This document shows, one piece after another, positions 34,946 to 44,914 of a stretch of DNA of 48,749 nt. How positions within the stretch are numbered: the stretch's first letter is position 1; each line of letters opens with the position of its first letter. Below the pieces are notes generated by a model. The model was not told the DNA's origin and ran no database searches. It saw only the letters and a list, made by a program, of their open reading frames with translations. Position numbers and translations under genes: made by a program. Origin of the DNA: Myxococcota bacterium (GTDB taxonomy: Bacteria > Myxococcota_A > Bradymonadia > UBA7976 > UBA1532); contig JAHJCH010000170.1 of assembly GCA_018813065.1 (NCBI GenBank), positions 1 through 48,749 on the forward strand, read 5' to 3'.

Positions 34946-36556
34946 TCAGAGGCCCTCAAAGAAGTCATTGCCCTTGTCATCGACGAGGATAAACGCGGGG
35001 AAGCCCACCACCTCGATCTTCCAAACCGCCTCCATGCCCAGCTCGGGGAAGTCCAGCACCTCGACATGCTTGATTGACTCCTTGGCCAGCTTGGCCGCCG
35101 GGCCGCCGATGCTGCCAAGGTAAAAGCCGCCGTGCTTCTTACACGCGCGGGTCACCTGCTCCGAGCGGTTGCCCTTGGCGATCATCACCATCGAGCCGCC
35201 ACGCGCCTGGAGGAGATCGACGTATGGATCCATGCGGTTGGCGGTGGTGGGGCCGAAGGAGCCAGAGGGCAAGCCCTCGGGCTTCTTGGCGGGGCCAGCG
35301 TAGTAAACCGGGTGCTTGAGCAGGTAGTCGGGCAAGGGCTGGCCGGCGTCGAGGATCGCCTTAAAGCGCGCGTGGGCGATGTCACGGGCCACGATCATCG
35401 TCCCCGTCAGGGAGACGCGGGTCTTGACCGGGTGCGGGGTCAGCGCGGCGAGGATGTCCTTCATGGGCTGATCAAGGTTGATCTCCACCGCCGTCGCCTC
35501 GCGCGCCGCCTCGACGCCCACCAAGAAGCGCGCGGGGTTCTTCTCCAAGACCTCCAGCCACAGCCCCTCGTGGTTGATCTTCGCCCGCACGTTGCGATCC
35601 GCCGAGCACGAGACGCCCATGCCCACGGGACAAGAGGCGCCGTGGCGAGGTAAGCGGATCACGCGCACGTCATGGGCGAAGGCCTTGCCGCCAAACTGCG
35701 CGCCGATGCCGCAGGTCTGCGCCGCCGCCAAGAGCTTGGCCTCCAGATCCAGATCGCGAAAGGCGCGCCCGCCCTCATTGCCCGTCGTCGGCAGCCCATC
35801 CAGATCGCCGATCGAGGCGAGCTTGACGGCCTTGAGGGTGGCCTCCGCGCTGGTGCCGCCGATGACAAAGGCCAGGTGATAAGGCGGGCAGGCGGCGGTG
35901 CCCAGGGTGCGCATCTTCTCGATGAGGAAGCTCTCCAGGCTATCTGGGTTTAAGAGCGCCTTCGTCTGCTGGAAAAGATAGGTCTTATTGGCCGAGCCGC
36001 CGCCCTTGGCGACAAACGTAAAGTGATATTCATCGCCGTCATAGGCGTAGAGGTCGATCTGCGCCGGGAGATTTGTCCCTGTGTTCTTCTCCTCATACAT
36101 CGTCAGCGGGACGACCTGGGAGTAGCGCAGGTGATGATCTCGATAGGCCTCAAAGACCCCCAAGGAGAGCGCCTCGGCGTCACCGCCGCCGGTGAAGACG
36201 TTTTGCCCCTTGCGGCCCATGATGATCGCCGTCCCCGTGTCTTGGCAGGTCGGCAGCATCCCCTCTGCGGCGATGACCGAGTTCTCCAGCATGGTGCGGG
36301 CGACGAAGCGATCATTCTCCGAGGCCTCAGGATCGGTGAGGATCTCGGCGACGCGCGCTTGATGGGCAGGGCGCAGGTAGAAGGACACCTCGCGCATCGC
36401 CTCGCGCGCCAAATGCGTGAGGGCCTCGGGGGCCACGACGAGCAGCCGCCCCTCGCCGAAGGGCTGGGTGGAGACGTGCTCCTGGGTCAGCAAGCGATAC
36501 TCAGTCTCATCCGGGCCAAGCGGAAAGGGCTTTTGATATTGAAACGCGCTCATCAT
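34946..36556 (-). CDS. fumA: Class I (iron-sulfur) fumarate hydratase
   Basis: [30 protein letters not shown]...[20 protein letters not shown]...[20 protein letters not shown]...[34 protein letters not shown]. Start taken near MSAFQYQ; the track ORF starts at 36565. Confidence 0.93.
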   Translation of the reverse strand: MMSAFQYQKPFPLGPDETEYRLLTQEHVSTQPFGEGRLLVVAPEALTHLAREAMREVSFYLRPAHQARVAEILTDPEASENDRFVARTMLENSVIAAEGMLPTCQDTGTAIIMGRKGQNVFTGGGDAEALSLGVFEAYRDHHLRYSQVVPLTMYEEKNTGTNLPAQIDLYAYDGDEYHFTFVAKGGGSANKTYLFQQTKALLNPDSLESFLIEKMRTLGTAACPPYHLAFVIGGTSAEATLKAVKLASIGDLDGLPTTGNEGGRAFRDLDLEAKLLAAAQTCGIGAQFGGKAFAHDVRVIRLPRHGASCPVGMGVSCSADRNVRAKINHEGLWLEVLEKNPARFLVGVEAAREATAVEINLDQPMKDILAALTPHPVKTRVSLTGTMIVARDIAHARFKAILDAGQPLPDYLLKHPVYYAGPAKKPEGLPSGSFGPTTANRMDPYVDLLQARGGSMVMIAKGNRSEQVTRACKKHGGFYLGSIGGPAAKLAKESIKHVEVLDFPELGMEAVWKIEVVGFPAFILVDDKGNDFFEGL

Positions 36557-36702
36557 GGCTCCCATCGGCGGGGTCGTTGCGCCTGCATCTTATCCATCAT
36601 CCGCTTAAAAGCCATATGACAAATCGCCCGCGCGGGGGGTTGGCGGGGCATCCTACATTGTGCTACACGCCACGCAGAGAGGAACCCCCAAACGGAGCCT
36701 AA

Positions 36703-38805
36703 ATGCGCACGATCATCTCCTCGCTGACCTTGATCTGGGCCGCCCTTGCGTTCGCGGGGGAGGGCTATGATCTTCGGGCCAACCTGCCGCTGGGCCACAC
36801 CTGGGAGGCCGGGGTCATCGCCGACGCCGCCGAGGTGGGCTTCGTCAAGTACACGCGCGACAAGCAGGACAAGTGGCGTTACCAAGCCAAGGCCGAGGGC
36901 CGCGTCGCGGCGCTGCCGCCTGGGATTCAAGCCAACCTCTGGCTCCCGGTCGGCCCTGAGCTGAGCGGCAAGGCGCTGGCCTTCGAGGCGGTGATCCACC
37001 CCTTTGGCAAGGATCAGCGGCTCGACGTCTTCGCCGATGGCAAGAAGATCGGCAGCCCCAAGCTCAGCGGGGGTTGGCAGACCATCCGGGTGGCGCTGCC
37101 TGGAGAGGCCAAGGAGGGCATCATCAAGCTGCGGATGCACTTCCGCCACAGCAGCGACCAAGGGGGCTATAAGACCGCCGCCGCGCTGCGCGCCGCGCGG
37201 CTGGGCGAGGCCAGCGCCGAGGCCCTCCCCCATGAAGAGGCGGCCCTCGCCCAGCGGCTCAAGCGGGCCGATGGCGGCGCGCTGACCCTCCCGGCGGGCG
37301 GCGGCCTGGACTGGTACATCGTCCCCCCCAAGGCCAGCACCCTCAAGCTGACGGCGGACGGCGAGCTGAGCGTCTACACCCAGGTGGACGGTCAGAAGCC
37401 CAAGCCGCTGGCCTCGGGCAAGCGCGTCAGCGCGGGGCTGAGCAAGCTCAACGGCCAAGCCACCCGCCTGATGATCCGCGCCAGCGCCGCCGTCAAGCTC
37501 AGCGAAGCGATCATCGAGAGCGGTGAGGTCGGCGCCGCGCCCAAGATCGAGAAGCCCAAGTATGTGATCTTCTGGCTCATCGACACCCTACGCGCGGATA
37601 AAGTCAGCTTCTGCGACATCCCCAACACCAATAAGCGCAAGGTAAAGACCCCTCACCTCGACGCGTTGGTCAAGGAGTCCACCAACTTTGACCCATTCTA
37701 CATCCAAGGCAACGAGTCGAAGTCCAGCCACGCCAGCCTCTTCACAGGTACATATCCTGTAGTACACAAAGTTTATACAGAGAAGGCGAACCTCTCAGAT
37801 AAACACACCACAATCGCCGAGGCGTTCAAAAAGGCGGGCTATAAGACGCAAGGCTTCTGTAGCAACGGCTACATCAGCGAGAAGTGGAACTATACACAAG
37901 GCTTTGACGGCTTTGAGAACTTTATCCGAGATGGCAAGGCCCATAACGCCAAGGCGATCATCAAGAGCGCCTTGCCTTGGATTGACAAGAACATCGGCAA
38001 ATCGTTCTACCTCTACCTTGGGACCACTGACCCCCATGTGACTTACCGCAAGCACAAAAAGTACATCGGTGACTACCACAAAGCGGACTACAACGGCCCC
38101 TATAACAAGTACATCAGCGGTACAGAGCTTGGCCGCCTCAAGGGGCTGAAGTCCCCACCGCCCAAGGCCCACCAGGACCGCATCGAGGCGCTCTACGAGA
38201 ACGAGATCGCCTTCAACGACGAATACTTTGGTCAGCTGGTGGCCCACCTGAAAGAGAAGGGCATCTACGACGACACCATGATCCTGATCACGGGCGATCA
38301 CGGCGATGAGTTTTGGGAGCACGGCTCCTGTGGTCACGGCCACAGCGTGCATCAAGAGCTGGTGCGGGTGCCCATGATCGTCAAGTACCCCAAGGTCTTC
38401 CCCGCCAAGCGCGTCAGCCACGGGGCCGAGGCGGTGGATCTCCTGCCGACGCTGATGGAGCTGCTGGGCCAGAAGATCCCCGCCGACGTCCAGGGCGCCA
38501 GCTGGCTGAGCCGGCTCAACGCCAAGGACCTCTACCCCGAGGCGATCATCGCCAGCCAGGGGGTCGGCGCCTATGGCCTTGAGGTTGGCCCCGCCAAGGT
38601 GATCATGCGCAGCGAGGCCTCCATCGAGATCTACGACGTCAAGGCTGATCCGGGGGAGCTGAAGGATCTCATGGACAAGAAGCAGGTCTTGACCTTCGCG
38701 GCGATGGACCCCATGAGCCTCTTCCTGGCCCACGCCGCCCAGTGGGACAAGGCCAAGTGGGGCGCGCCCAACAACCTCAAGCCCGCGTTTAACAATAAGA
38801 AATAG
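36703..38805 (+). CDS. Sulfatase/alkaline phosphatase-superfamily enzyme with N-terminal signal peptide and accessory domain
   Basis: MRTIISSLTLIWAALAFAGEG signal; YVIFWLIDTLRADKVSF; SKSSHASLFTGTYP; ILITGDHGDEFWEHGSCGHGHSVHQELVRVPMIVKYP. Confidence 0.88.
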   Translation: MRTIISSLTLIWAALAFAGEGYDLRANLPLGHTWEAGVIADAAEVGFVKYTRDKQDKWRYQAKAEGRVAALPPGIQANLWLPVGPELSGKALAFEAVIHPFGKDQRLDVFADGKKIGSPKLSGGWQTIRVALPGEAKEGIIKLRMHFRHSSDQGGYKTAAALRAARLGEASAEALPHEEAALAQRLKRADGGALTLPAGGGLDWYIVPPKASTLKLTADGELSVYTQVDGQKPKPLASGKRVSAGLSKLNGQATRLMIRASAAVKLSEAIIESGEVGAAPKIEKPKYVIFWLIDTLRADKVSFCDIPNTNKRKVKTPHLDALVKESTNFDPFYIQGNESKSSHASLFTGTYPVVHKVYTEKANLSDKHTTIAEAFKKAGYKTQGFCSNGYISEKWNYTQGFDGFENFIRDGKAHNAKAIIKSALPWIDKNIGKSFYLYLGTTDPHVTYRKHKKYIGDYHKADYNGPYNKYISGTELGRLKGLKSPPPKAHQDRIEALYENEIAFNDEYFGQLVAHLKEKGIYDDTMILITGDHGDEFWEHGSCGHGHSVHQELVRVPMIVKYPKVFPAKRVSHGAEAVDLLPTLMELLGQKIPADVQGASWLSRLNAKDLYPEAIIASQGVGAYGLEVGPAKVIMRSEASIEIYDVKADPGELKDLMDKKQVLTFAAMDPMSLFLAHAAQWDKAKWGAPNNLKPAFNNKK

Positions 38806-38835
38806 CCCCCCGCGCCCACCTCGCCAGGCCCCACC

Positions 38836-39561
38836 ATGCGGATAGATCACCTCCAAAGCGGCGTCTTTCTAAGGCGCTACAAGCGCTTCTTCGCCGATGT
38901 CCGCCTGGAGACGGGCGAGGAGATCGCCGTTCACTGCCCCAACAGCGGATCGATGAAGCGCTGCCTCTTCCCAGGCAACCGCGCCTGGATCAGCGACTCG
39001 CGCAACCCCAAGCGCAAGCTCCGCCACACGCTGGAGATCTTGGAGTTGGACGAGGGCGCGCTGGGGCTGATGAACACGCAGCGGCCCAACGCGCTGGCCG
39101 AGGAGGCGATCCGCGCGGGGTGGATCGAGGCGCTGAAGGGCTGGGCGACGCTCCAGCGAGAGGTGCGCTATGGGCAAGGCTCACGGATCGACCTGCTGCT
39201 GACCGACGAGGCGGGGCGGCGCACCTACGTTGAGGTCAAGAACGTCACGATGGGCGTCGGCGGCGGGCTGACGCGGTTCCCCGACGCGGTGACCGCGCGG
39301 GGCACCAAGCACCTCAACGCGCTGATCAGCATGGTCGAGGCGGGGCACCGCGCGGTGATGCTCTTCTGCGCGGGGCGGGACGACACGCAGCGGATCGAGC
39401 CCGCCGACGACATTGACCCGACCTACGGCCAAGCGCTGCGACGCGCGGCGGCGGCGGGGGTGGAGCTGCTGGGCTACCGTTGCCGCATCGCGCCACCGGA
39501 GATCACGCTGTGCGATCCGATCCCGGTGGTCTTACCACCGCACAGCCCCAAGGAGGCGTAA
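38836..39561 (+). CDS. sfsA: SfsA family protein
   Basis: GVFLRRYKRFFADVRLETGEEIAVHCPNSGSMKRCLFPGNRAWIS...YVEVKNVTM...FPDAVTARGTKHL. Confidence 0.93.
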   Translation: MRIDHLQSGVFLRRYKRFFADVRLETGEEIAVHCPNSGSMKRCLFPGNRAWISDSRNPKRKLRHTLEILELDEGALGLMNTQRPNALAEEAIRAGWIEALKGWATLQREVRYGQGSRIDLLLTDEAGRRTYVEVKNVTMGVGGGLTRFPDAVTARGTKHLNALISMVEAGHRAVMLFCAGRDDTQRIEPADDIDPTYGQALRRAAAAGVELLGYRCRIAPPEITLCDPIPVVLPPHSPKEA

Positions 39562-39564
39562 AGA

Positions 39565-40140
39565 ATGGCCCGCACGCCATCGACCATGCTTGAGCTGGGC
39601 ACGCAGCTGCCCGCCTTTGACCTGCCCATCGCCAACGGCGAGGGGGGGCGGTTGAGCAGCGCGGCGCTCCAAGGCGCCCCGGCCTTGATCATGTTCATCT
39701 GCAACCACTGCCCCTTCGTGATTCACCTGCGCGCGGCCTTGGCGGCGTTGGGGCGCGACTACCCCGCGGGGGGGATCCAGGTCATCGCCATCAACAGCAA
39801 CGACGTGGAGCGCTACCCACAAGACAGCCCGGAGCGGATGAAGGCGGAGAGCGTGGCGGCGGGCTACCGCTTCCCGTACCTCTTCGACGAGGATCAGTCC
39901 GTGGCCTTGGCCTTCAAGGCGGCCTGCACGCCGGACTTCTACCTCTTCGACGCCGAGGGGCGGCTGGTCTACCGAGGCCAGCTTGACGGCGCTCGTCCGG
40001 GCAACGACGTGCCTGTCACGGGGGCGGATCTGCGCGCGGCGATGGACGCGCTGCTCTCAGGCGCGCCGATCAGCGCCGATCAGCGCCCCTCATTGGGCTG
40101 CAACATCAAGTGGAAGCCAGGGAATGAGCCGGATCAATGA
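39565..40140 (+). CDS. Thioredoxin/AhpC-TSA family protein
   Basis: LGTQLPAFDLPIANGEGGRLSSAALQGAPALIMFICNHCPFVIHL...FPYLFDEDQSVALAFKAACTPDFYLFDAEGRLVYRGQLD. Confidence 0.88.
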   Translation: MARTPSTMLELGTQLPAFDLPIANGEGGRLSSAALQGAPALIMFICNHCPFVIHLRAALAALGRDYPAGGIQVIAINSNDVERYPQDSPERMKAESVAAGYRFPYLFDEDQSVALAFKAACTPDFYLFDAEGRLVYRGQLDGARPGNDVPVTGADLRAAMDALLSGAPISADQRPSLGCNIKWKPGNEPDQ

Positions 40141-40259
40141 CAACGACACCCGGCTCAAGGTGACCGGCGCGGGCGACGCGAGAGGCCCGAGAGGCTGAGT
40201 TCACACTGGGCTCACACTTGGCTCACATTGTGCTTGGGCCGCCGCCGCGCAGCGCATAG

Positions 40260-41696
40260 ATGGAGGTGAATGTGCAGACTTTTCGCGGGCGTACGATGAA
40301 GGAGGCCGTCGCACAGCTCAAGAAAGTCTACGGGGCCGACGCGGTGATCGTCGCCACGCAGCGCGGCCAAGAGGATGGGCGGGGCTTCGTCGAGATCACC
40401 GCCCGCCCCGCCACCATCAAGCCCCAGCCTCAGCCGCCCGCTGAGCCCATCATCGAGCCTCGCCGCCGAGGCGTCAGCGCTTACACACAGCACAGCGCGG
40501 CGCAGCCCCAGCGCGCCGACACCGCCCGCCCCGAGGAGGACGGCCCCTTCGCCGCCCGCGCCCGCTGGTTGTCTCAAAGCCCCTCGCTGAGCCCCTCGCT
40601 GAGCCCCTCACAGAGCCCCTCACAGAGCCCCTCACAGAGCCCCTCGCCGAGCCCCTCGCCGAGCCCCTCGCCCGCCCTCAGCGCGCCCAGCTTTAACGCT
40701 TGGGGCTCGGACGCCTTGAGCCTCGCCGGGGATCAGCTCTCGGGATTGCGCGCGGCGCGCGCCGTCGATGAGGTCACGCGGCTGCGCGATGACTTGACGA
40801 CGCTGCGTCAAGACCTCGACGCGCTGCGCCCCGCCATGGTCACCGAGGAGACCCTGCGGCGCGCCATGGAGGCGATGACACAGCAGCTCTCGACTCAGTT
40901 ACAGGCGCTGATGGGCGCTCAGCGCGCGCGCCCACAGGTGGAGGCGCTGATCAACCTGGGGCTGAGCCGAGGGGACGCCGAGGCCCTGGCGGCGCAGCTG
41001 GGCGCCGGTGAGGATGAGGCGCGCCTCGACGCGCTGCTGGCCGAGGGGCTGCGCTGCGCCAACCCGCTGAGCGGTGAGGGGCCACGCGCGCTGGCCTTCG
41101 TCGGGCCCACAGGCGTGGGCAAGACCACCACCATCGCCAAGATCGCCGCGCGGGCGCGCATCCTCCTCAAGATGCCCGTCGCCCTCGTCACCGTTGACAC
41201 CTTCCGCATCGCCGCCGTGGAGCAGCTGGCGCGCTACGCCGAGATCCTCGACTGCCCCTTGGAGATCGTCAAGACACCTCAGGCGCTGCCGCAGGCCCTC
41301 GCCCGCCTCCGCGATTACCCGCTGATACTCATCGACACCACAGGCCGCAACCCACGCGCCGCCGATCAGGTCGAGGCCCTCGCCCGCTTCCTGCCGCCGG
41401 GCTGGGGCGGCGCGGCGATCCTGACGCTGGCGGCCAATATGCGCGAGGCGGATCTCTTTGAGTCGATCAAGGTCTTTGAGCGGCTGGAGATCAGCGGGCT
41501 GTGCGTCACCAAGCTGGATGAGACGAGCGCGCCAGGGGTGCTCTACAGCCTCGCGAGGCGCGCGCGGCGACCACTGACGTGGATCACCGACGGGCAGCGC
41601 GTCCCCGAGGACATCGAGGAGGCGCACCCCGCCAGCCTCGCCGCGCGTATCCGCCGCGCCGCCGCGCAGGCCCCCACGCTTCATCACGCCTCCTAG
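40260..41696 (+). CDS. flhF: FlhF-like SRP-family GTPase
   Basis: VQTFRGRTMKEAVAQLKKVYGADAVIV; FVGPTGVGKTTTIAKIAARARILLKMPVALVTVDTFRIAAVEQL; LILIDTTGRNPR; VTKLDETSAPG. Confidence 0.85.
   Translation: MEVNVQTFRGRTMKEAVAQLKKVYGADAVIVATQRGQEDGRGFVEITARPATIKPQPQPPAEPIIEPRRRGVSAYTQHSAAQPQRADTARPEEDGPFAARARWLSQSPSLSPSLSPSQSPSQSPSQSPSPSPSPSPSPALSAPSFNAWGSDALSLAGDQLSGLRAARAVDEVTRLRDDLTTLRQDLDALRPAMVTEETLRRAMEAMTQQLSTQLQALMGAQRARPQVEALINLGLSRGDAEALAAQLGAGEDEARLDALLAEGLRCANPLSGEGPRALAFVGPTGVGKTTTIAKIAARARILLKMPVALVTVDTFRIAAVEQLARYAEILDCPLEIVKTPQALPQALARLRDYPLILIDTTGRNPRAADQVEALARFLPPGWGGAAILTLAANMREADLFESIKVFERLEISGLCVTKLDETSAPGVLYSLARRARRPLTWITDGQRVPEDIEEAHPASLAARIRRAAAQAPTLHHAS
40578..40673 (+). repeat. 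Tandem 12-nt repeat (8 units) encoding SPS[L/Q/P]
   Basis: AGCCCCTCGCTG x2, AGCCCCTCACAG x3, AGCCCCTCGCCG x2, AGCCCCTCGCCC x1. Confidence 0.93.
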
Positions 41697-41778
41697 GCCC
41701 TTGGGGGCCTGCCCTCATCACTCTACGGCGGTTGCTAGAATGAAACGCTTAGTCGCTTAGAAAGTATGGGCTTTTGCT

Positions 41779-41797
41779 AATGGTGCGCCGCACCATT
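41779..41797. promoter_or_regulatory. Perfect 19-bp palindrome (9-bp arms, 1-nt centre), candidate operator
   Basis: AATGGTGCG-C-CGCACCATT in an AT-rich intergenic region upstream of the thiolase operon. Confidence 0.5.
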
Positions 41798-42041
41798 TAC
41801 CGCCGAGTTTTGGGGCTATGTCGGCCTCCTTGACCCCAATTTCGGCGAAAATCGCCCATTATTTTTGTGCGCTGCAAAAAAATCTCGCCTTTGAGATCGC
41901 GAGCTTAGCCATAAAGCCGCACAGTACCGCGAAATCTTTATCGATTGATCCATCAAAGAGGTGTTTACTTTACCCAGCGGACGTTGAAATGTTCATCCAT
42001 CAGCGCCCCTCACGGCGCGCACTCAGAGAAAGGGAGCCCTT

Positions 42042-43217
42042 ATGCGAGATGTGGTCATCGTCGGCGCAGCCCGCACCGCCATCGGAGCCTTTGGCGGCGC
42101 GCTCGCCAGCGTCCCCGCCCCCCAGCTCGGCGCCGCGGCCATCAAGGCCGCCCTTGAGCGCGCTGGCCTCGCCCCCGAGCAGGTCAGCGAGGTGATCATG
42201 GGCTGCGTGCTCAGCGCGGGCGTCGGTCAAGCCCCCGCCCGTCAAGCGGCCCTCGCCGCCGGGCTCAAGGATCACACCCCCTGCATGACCATCAACAAGG
42301 TCTGCGGCTCGGGCCTTAAGTCGGTGATGCTCGCCGCCCAGGCCATCCGCCTCGGTGACGCCGAGGTCGTCGTCGCTGGCGGCATGGAGAATATGTCACG
42401 GGTGCCTTACTACCTCGCCGACGCCCGCGATGGGATGCGCATGGGTCATAAGAAGGTCGTCGATGGCATGATCCACGACGGGCTGTGGGACCCTTATCAA
42501 GACTTCCACATGGGCAACGCCGCCGAGATCTGCGCCCGCGAGATGGACATCAGCCGCGAGGCCCAAGACGCTTTTGCCAAGGCCAGCTATGAGCGCGCCT
42601 TGGCCGCCATCAAGGAGGGCGCCTTTGAGGCGGAGATCGCCCCCGTCTTCGTGCCCCAGCGGCGCGGCGAGCCCGTCGAGGTCAAGCTCGATGAGGAGCC
42701 CGGTCGAGGCCGCCCCGATAAGATGGGCGGCCTGCGCCCCGCTTTTGAGAAGACCGGCACCGTCACCGCCGCCAACGCCAGCAGCCTCAACGACGGCGCC
42801 GCCGCCCTCGTGCTGACCAGCGCCGAGTTCGCCGAGGCCCACAAGCTGCCGGTCTTGGCCAAGATCAGCGCCTACACCCAGCACGCCCAGGCCCCCGAGT
42901 GGTTCACCACCGCGCCCGCTTATGCCATCGAGAAGGCGCTGGCCAAGCTTGAGATTACCCCAGAGGATGTTGATCTTTATGAGGTCAATGAGGCGTTCTC
43001 TGTGGTCTCTTTGGCGGTCAATCAGCTGGCGAAGCTGCCCGCAGATCGCGTCAACGTCAACGGCGGCGCCGTGGCGCTGGGCCACCCCATCGGCGCCAGC
43101 GGCGCCCGCATCCTCGTGACCCTCTTGTATGCCATGAGCGCGCGCGACGCCAAGCGCGGCCTGGCCAGCTTGTGCATCGGCGGCGGCGAGGCCGTGGCCG
43201 TGGTGGTGGAGCGTTGA
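42042..43217 (+). CDS. Acetyl-CoA C-acetyltransferase (thiolase)
   Basis: IVGAARTAIGAFGGALASV; INKVCGSGLKSVMLAAQAI; GGMENMSRVPY; NVNGGAVALGHPIGASGARI; SLCIGGGEAVAVVVER. Confidence 0.96.
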   Translation: MRDVVIVGAARTAIGAFGGALASVPAPQLGAAAIKAALERAGLAPEQVSEVIMGCVLSAGVGQAPARQAALAAGLKDHTPCMTINKVCGSGLKSVMLAAQAIRLGDAEVVVAGGMENMSRVPYYLADARDGMRMGHKKVVDGMIHDGLWDPYQDFHMGNAAEICAREMDISREAQDAFAKASYERALAAIKEGAFEAEIAPVFVPQRRGEPVEVKLDEEPGRGRPDKMGGLRPAFEKTGTVTAANASSLNDGAAALVLTSAEFAEAHKLPVLAKISAYTQHAQAPEWFTTAPAYAIEKALAKLEITPEDVDLYEVNEAFSVVSLAVNQLAKLPADRVNVNGGAVALGHPIGASGARILVTLLYAMSARDAKRGLASLCIGGGEAVAVVVER

Positions 43218-43219
43218 TC

Positions 43220-44077
43220 ATGAAGATTGAGACGATCGGGGTCATCGGCGCGGGGCAGATGGGCGCGGGCATCGCGCATGTGGCGGCGACGGTGGGGCTC
43301 AAGGTGCTCCTCGCCGACGCCAACCTAGAGCGCGCCGAGGCGGGCAAGGCAGACATCGCCAAGCGCATGGCCGGGGCGGTGAGCAAGGGCAAGATGAGCG
43401 CAGAGGATCGCGACGCGGCCTTGGCGCGGATCGTCCCCGTCGCCGATCTCACGGCCTTTAATGAGGTTCACTTCGCCGTGGAGGCCGTCAGCGAGAACGA
43501 GGCGCTCAAGAAGACCCTCTTTAAGCAGCTCGATGAGGTGTGTAGCGCCGAGGTCATCCTGGCGACGAACACCTCCTCCATCCCCATCACCCGGATCGCC
43601 GCCGTCACGCGCCGCCCCGCGCAGGTGATCGGCATGCACTTTATGAATCCGGTGCCGGTGATGAAGCTGGTGGAGCTGATCCGCGGGCTGGCGACGAGCG
43701 ATGAGACCTATGCCACGGTCAAGGCGCTGGCTGAGCGCATGGGCAAGACGACGGTCGTCGCGCGGGATATGCCGGGCTTTATCATCAATCGCATCTTGAT
43801 GCCCATGATCAATGAGGCCGTCGTCGCCCTCTATGAAGGCATCGGCGCCGTCGAGGACATCGACGTGGGCATGAAGCTGGGCACCAACCAGCCCATGGGG
43901 CCGCTGACCTTGGCCGACTTCATCGGCCTCGACACCTGCTTGGCGATCATGGAGGTGCTCTATGAGGGCACCGCCGACAGCAAGTACCGCCCTTGCCCCC
44001 TCCTGCGTCAGTACGTGGACGCGGGCTGGCTGGGCCGCAAGTCGGGGCGCGGCTTCTACGATTACAACAAGGGCTGA
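43220..44077 (+). CDS. 3-hydroxybutyryl-CoA dehydrogenase
   Basis: MKIETIGVIGAGQMGAGIAHVAATVGLKVLLAD; ATNTSSIPITRIAAVTRRPAQVIGMHFMNPVPVMKLVELI; DMPGFIINRILMPMINEAV. Confidence 0.95.
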   Translation: MKIETIGVIGAGQMGAGIAHVAATVGLKVLLADANLERAEAGKADIAKRMAGAVSKGKMSAEDRDAALARIVPVADLTAFNEVHFAVEAVSENEALKKTLFKQLDEVCSAEVILATNTSSIPITRIAAVTRRPAQVIGMHFMNPVPVMKLVELIRGLATSDETYATVKALAERMGKTTVVARDMPGFIINRILMPMINEAVVALYEGIGAVEDIDVGMKLGTNQPMGPLTLADFIGLDTCLAIMEVLYEGTADSKYRPCPLLRQYVDAGWLGRKSGRGFYDYNKG

Positions 44078-44080
44078 GCC

Positions 44081-44875
44081 ATGAGCGATCTCAAGCAAAG
44101 CCATGACAGCGTCCTCTTGGAGATCAAAGGGCACGTCGGCTGGCTGACCCTCAACCGGCCACAGGCGCTCAACGCGCTCAACGCCTCGGTCCTCGACGCC
44201 CTTGAGGCCCACGTCTGCGCCCTGCGCGCGACCGAGGGGCTGCGCGTCGTGGTGCTCACCGGCGCGGGCAAGGCCTTTGTGGCGGGCGCAGACATCAAGG
44301 CCATGGCCGATCTGAGCCCACAGAGCGCCGCCGCCTTCGCCGCGCGAGGCCACCGGGTCTTTCAAGCCCTCTCCGATCTGCCCGTGCCTGTGCTGGCGGC
44401 GGTCAACGGCTTCTGCCTCGGCGGCGGCTGCGAGCTGGCGTTGAGCTGTGACGTGATCTACGCCTCGGACAAGGCCAAGTTCGGCCAACCCGAGGTCAAG
44501 CTGGGGCTGATCCCCGGCTTTGGTGGCACCCAACGCCTCGCGCGCAAGATCGGCCCCATGGCCGCTGGCGCGCTCCTCTTCAGCGGCGGCATGATCGACG
44601 CGGCGGAGGCCAAGCGCCTGGGGCTCTGCCTGGAGGTCTACAGCCCCGAGGCGCTGATCGAGGCGGTGACGGCCAAGGCCGAGGAGATCGCCGCTCAAGC
44701 CCCGCTGGCGGTCGCCCAAGCCAAGGCCCTCCTCAAGCTCGGCCTGGAGGCGCCGCTGGCCACCGCCAACGCCTTTGAGGCCCAAGCCTTCGGCGTGATC
44801 TTCGACTCCCAAGACGCCAAAGAGGGCGTTGACGCCTTTATCAATAAGCGCGCGGCGACCTTTAACGGCCGCTGA
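44081..44875 (+). CDS. Enoyl-CoA hydratase/crotonase
   Basis: GWLTLNRPQALNALNASVLDAL; GKAFVAGADIKAMADLS; AAVNGFCLGGGCELALSCDVIYASDKAKFGQPEVKLGLIPGFGGTQRLARKIG. Confidence 0.95.
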   Translation: MSDLKQSHDSVLLEIKGHVGWLTLNRPQALNALNASVLDALEAHVCALRATEGLRVVVLTGAGKAFVAGADIKAMADLSPQSAAAFAARGHRVFQALSDLPVPVLAAVNGFCLGGGCELALSCDVIYASDKAKFGQPEVKLGLIPGFGGTQRLARKIGPMAAGALLFSGGMIDAAEAKRLGLCLEVYSPEALIEAVTAKAEEIAAQAPLAVAQAKALLKLGLEAPLATANAFEAQAFGVIFDSQDAKEGVDAFINKRAATFNGR

Positions 44876-44914
44876 TCTCGGGCTAGACTCTCCGCGCCTC
44901 AAGACGGAGATCCC

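Noticed and set aside
37795-38856. 353-aa minus-strand ORF
   Set aside because: Antisense to the sulfatase domain; composition is that of a shadow ORF.
40578-40673. Possible CRISPR-like array (regular short repeats)
   Set aside because: 12-nt contiguous in-frame repeats without spacers; protein linker.
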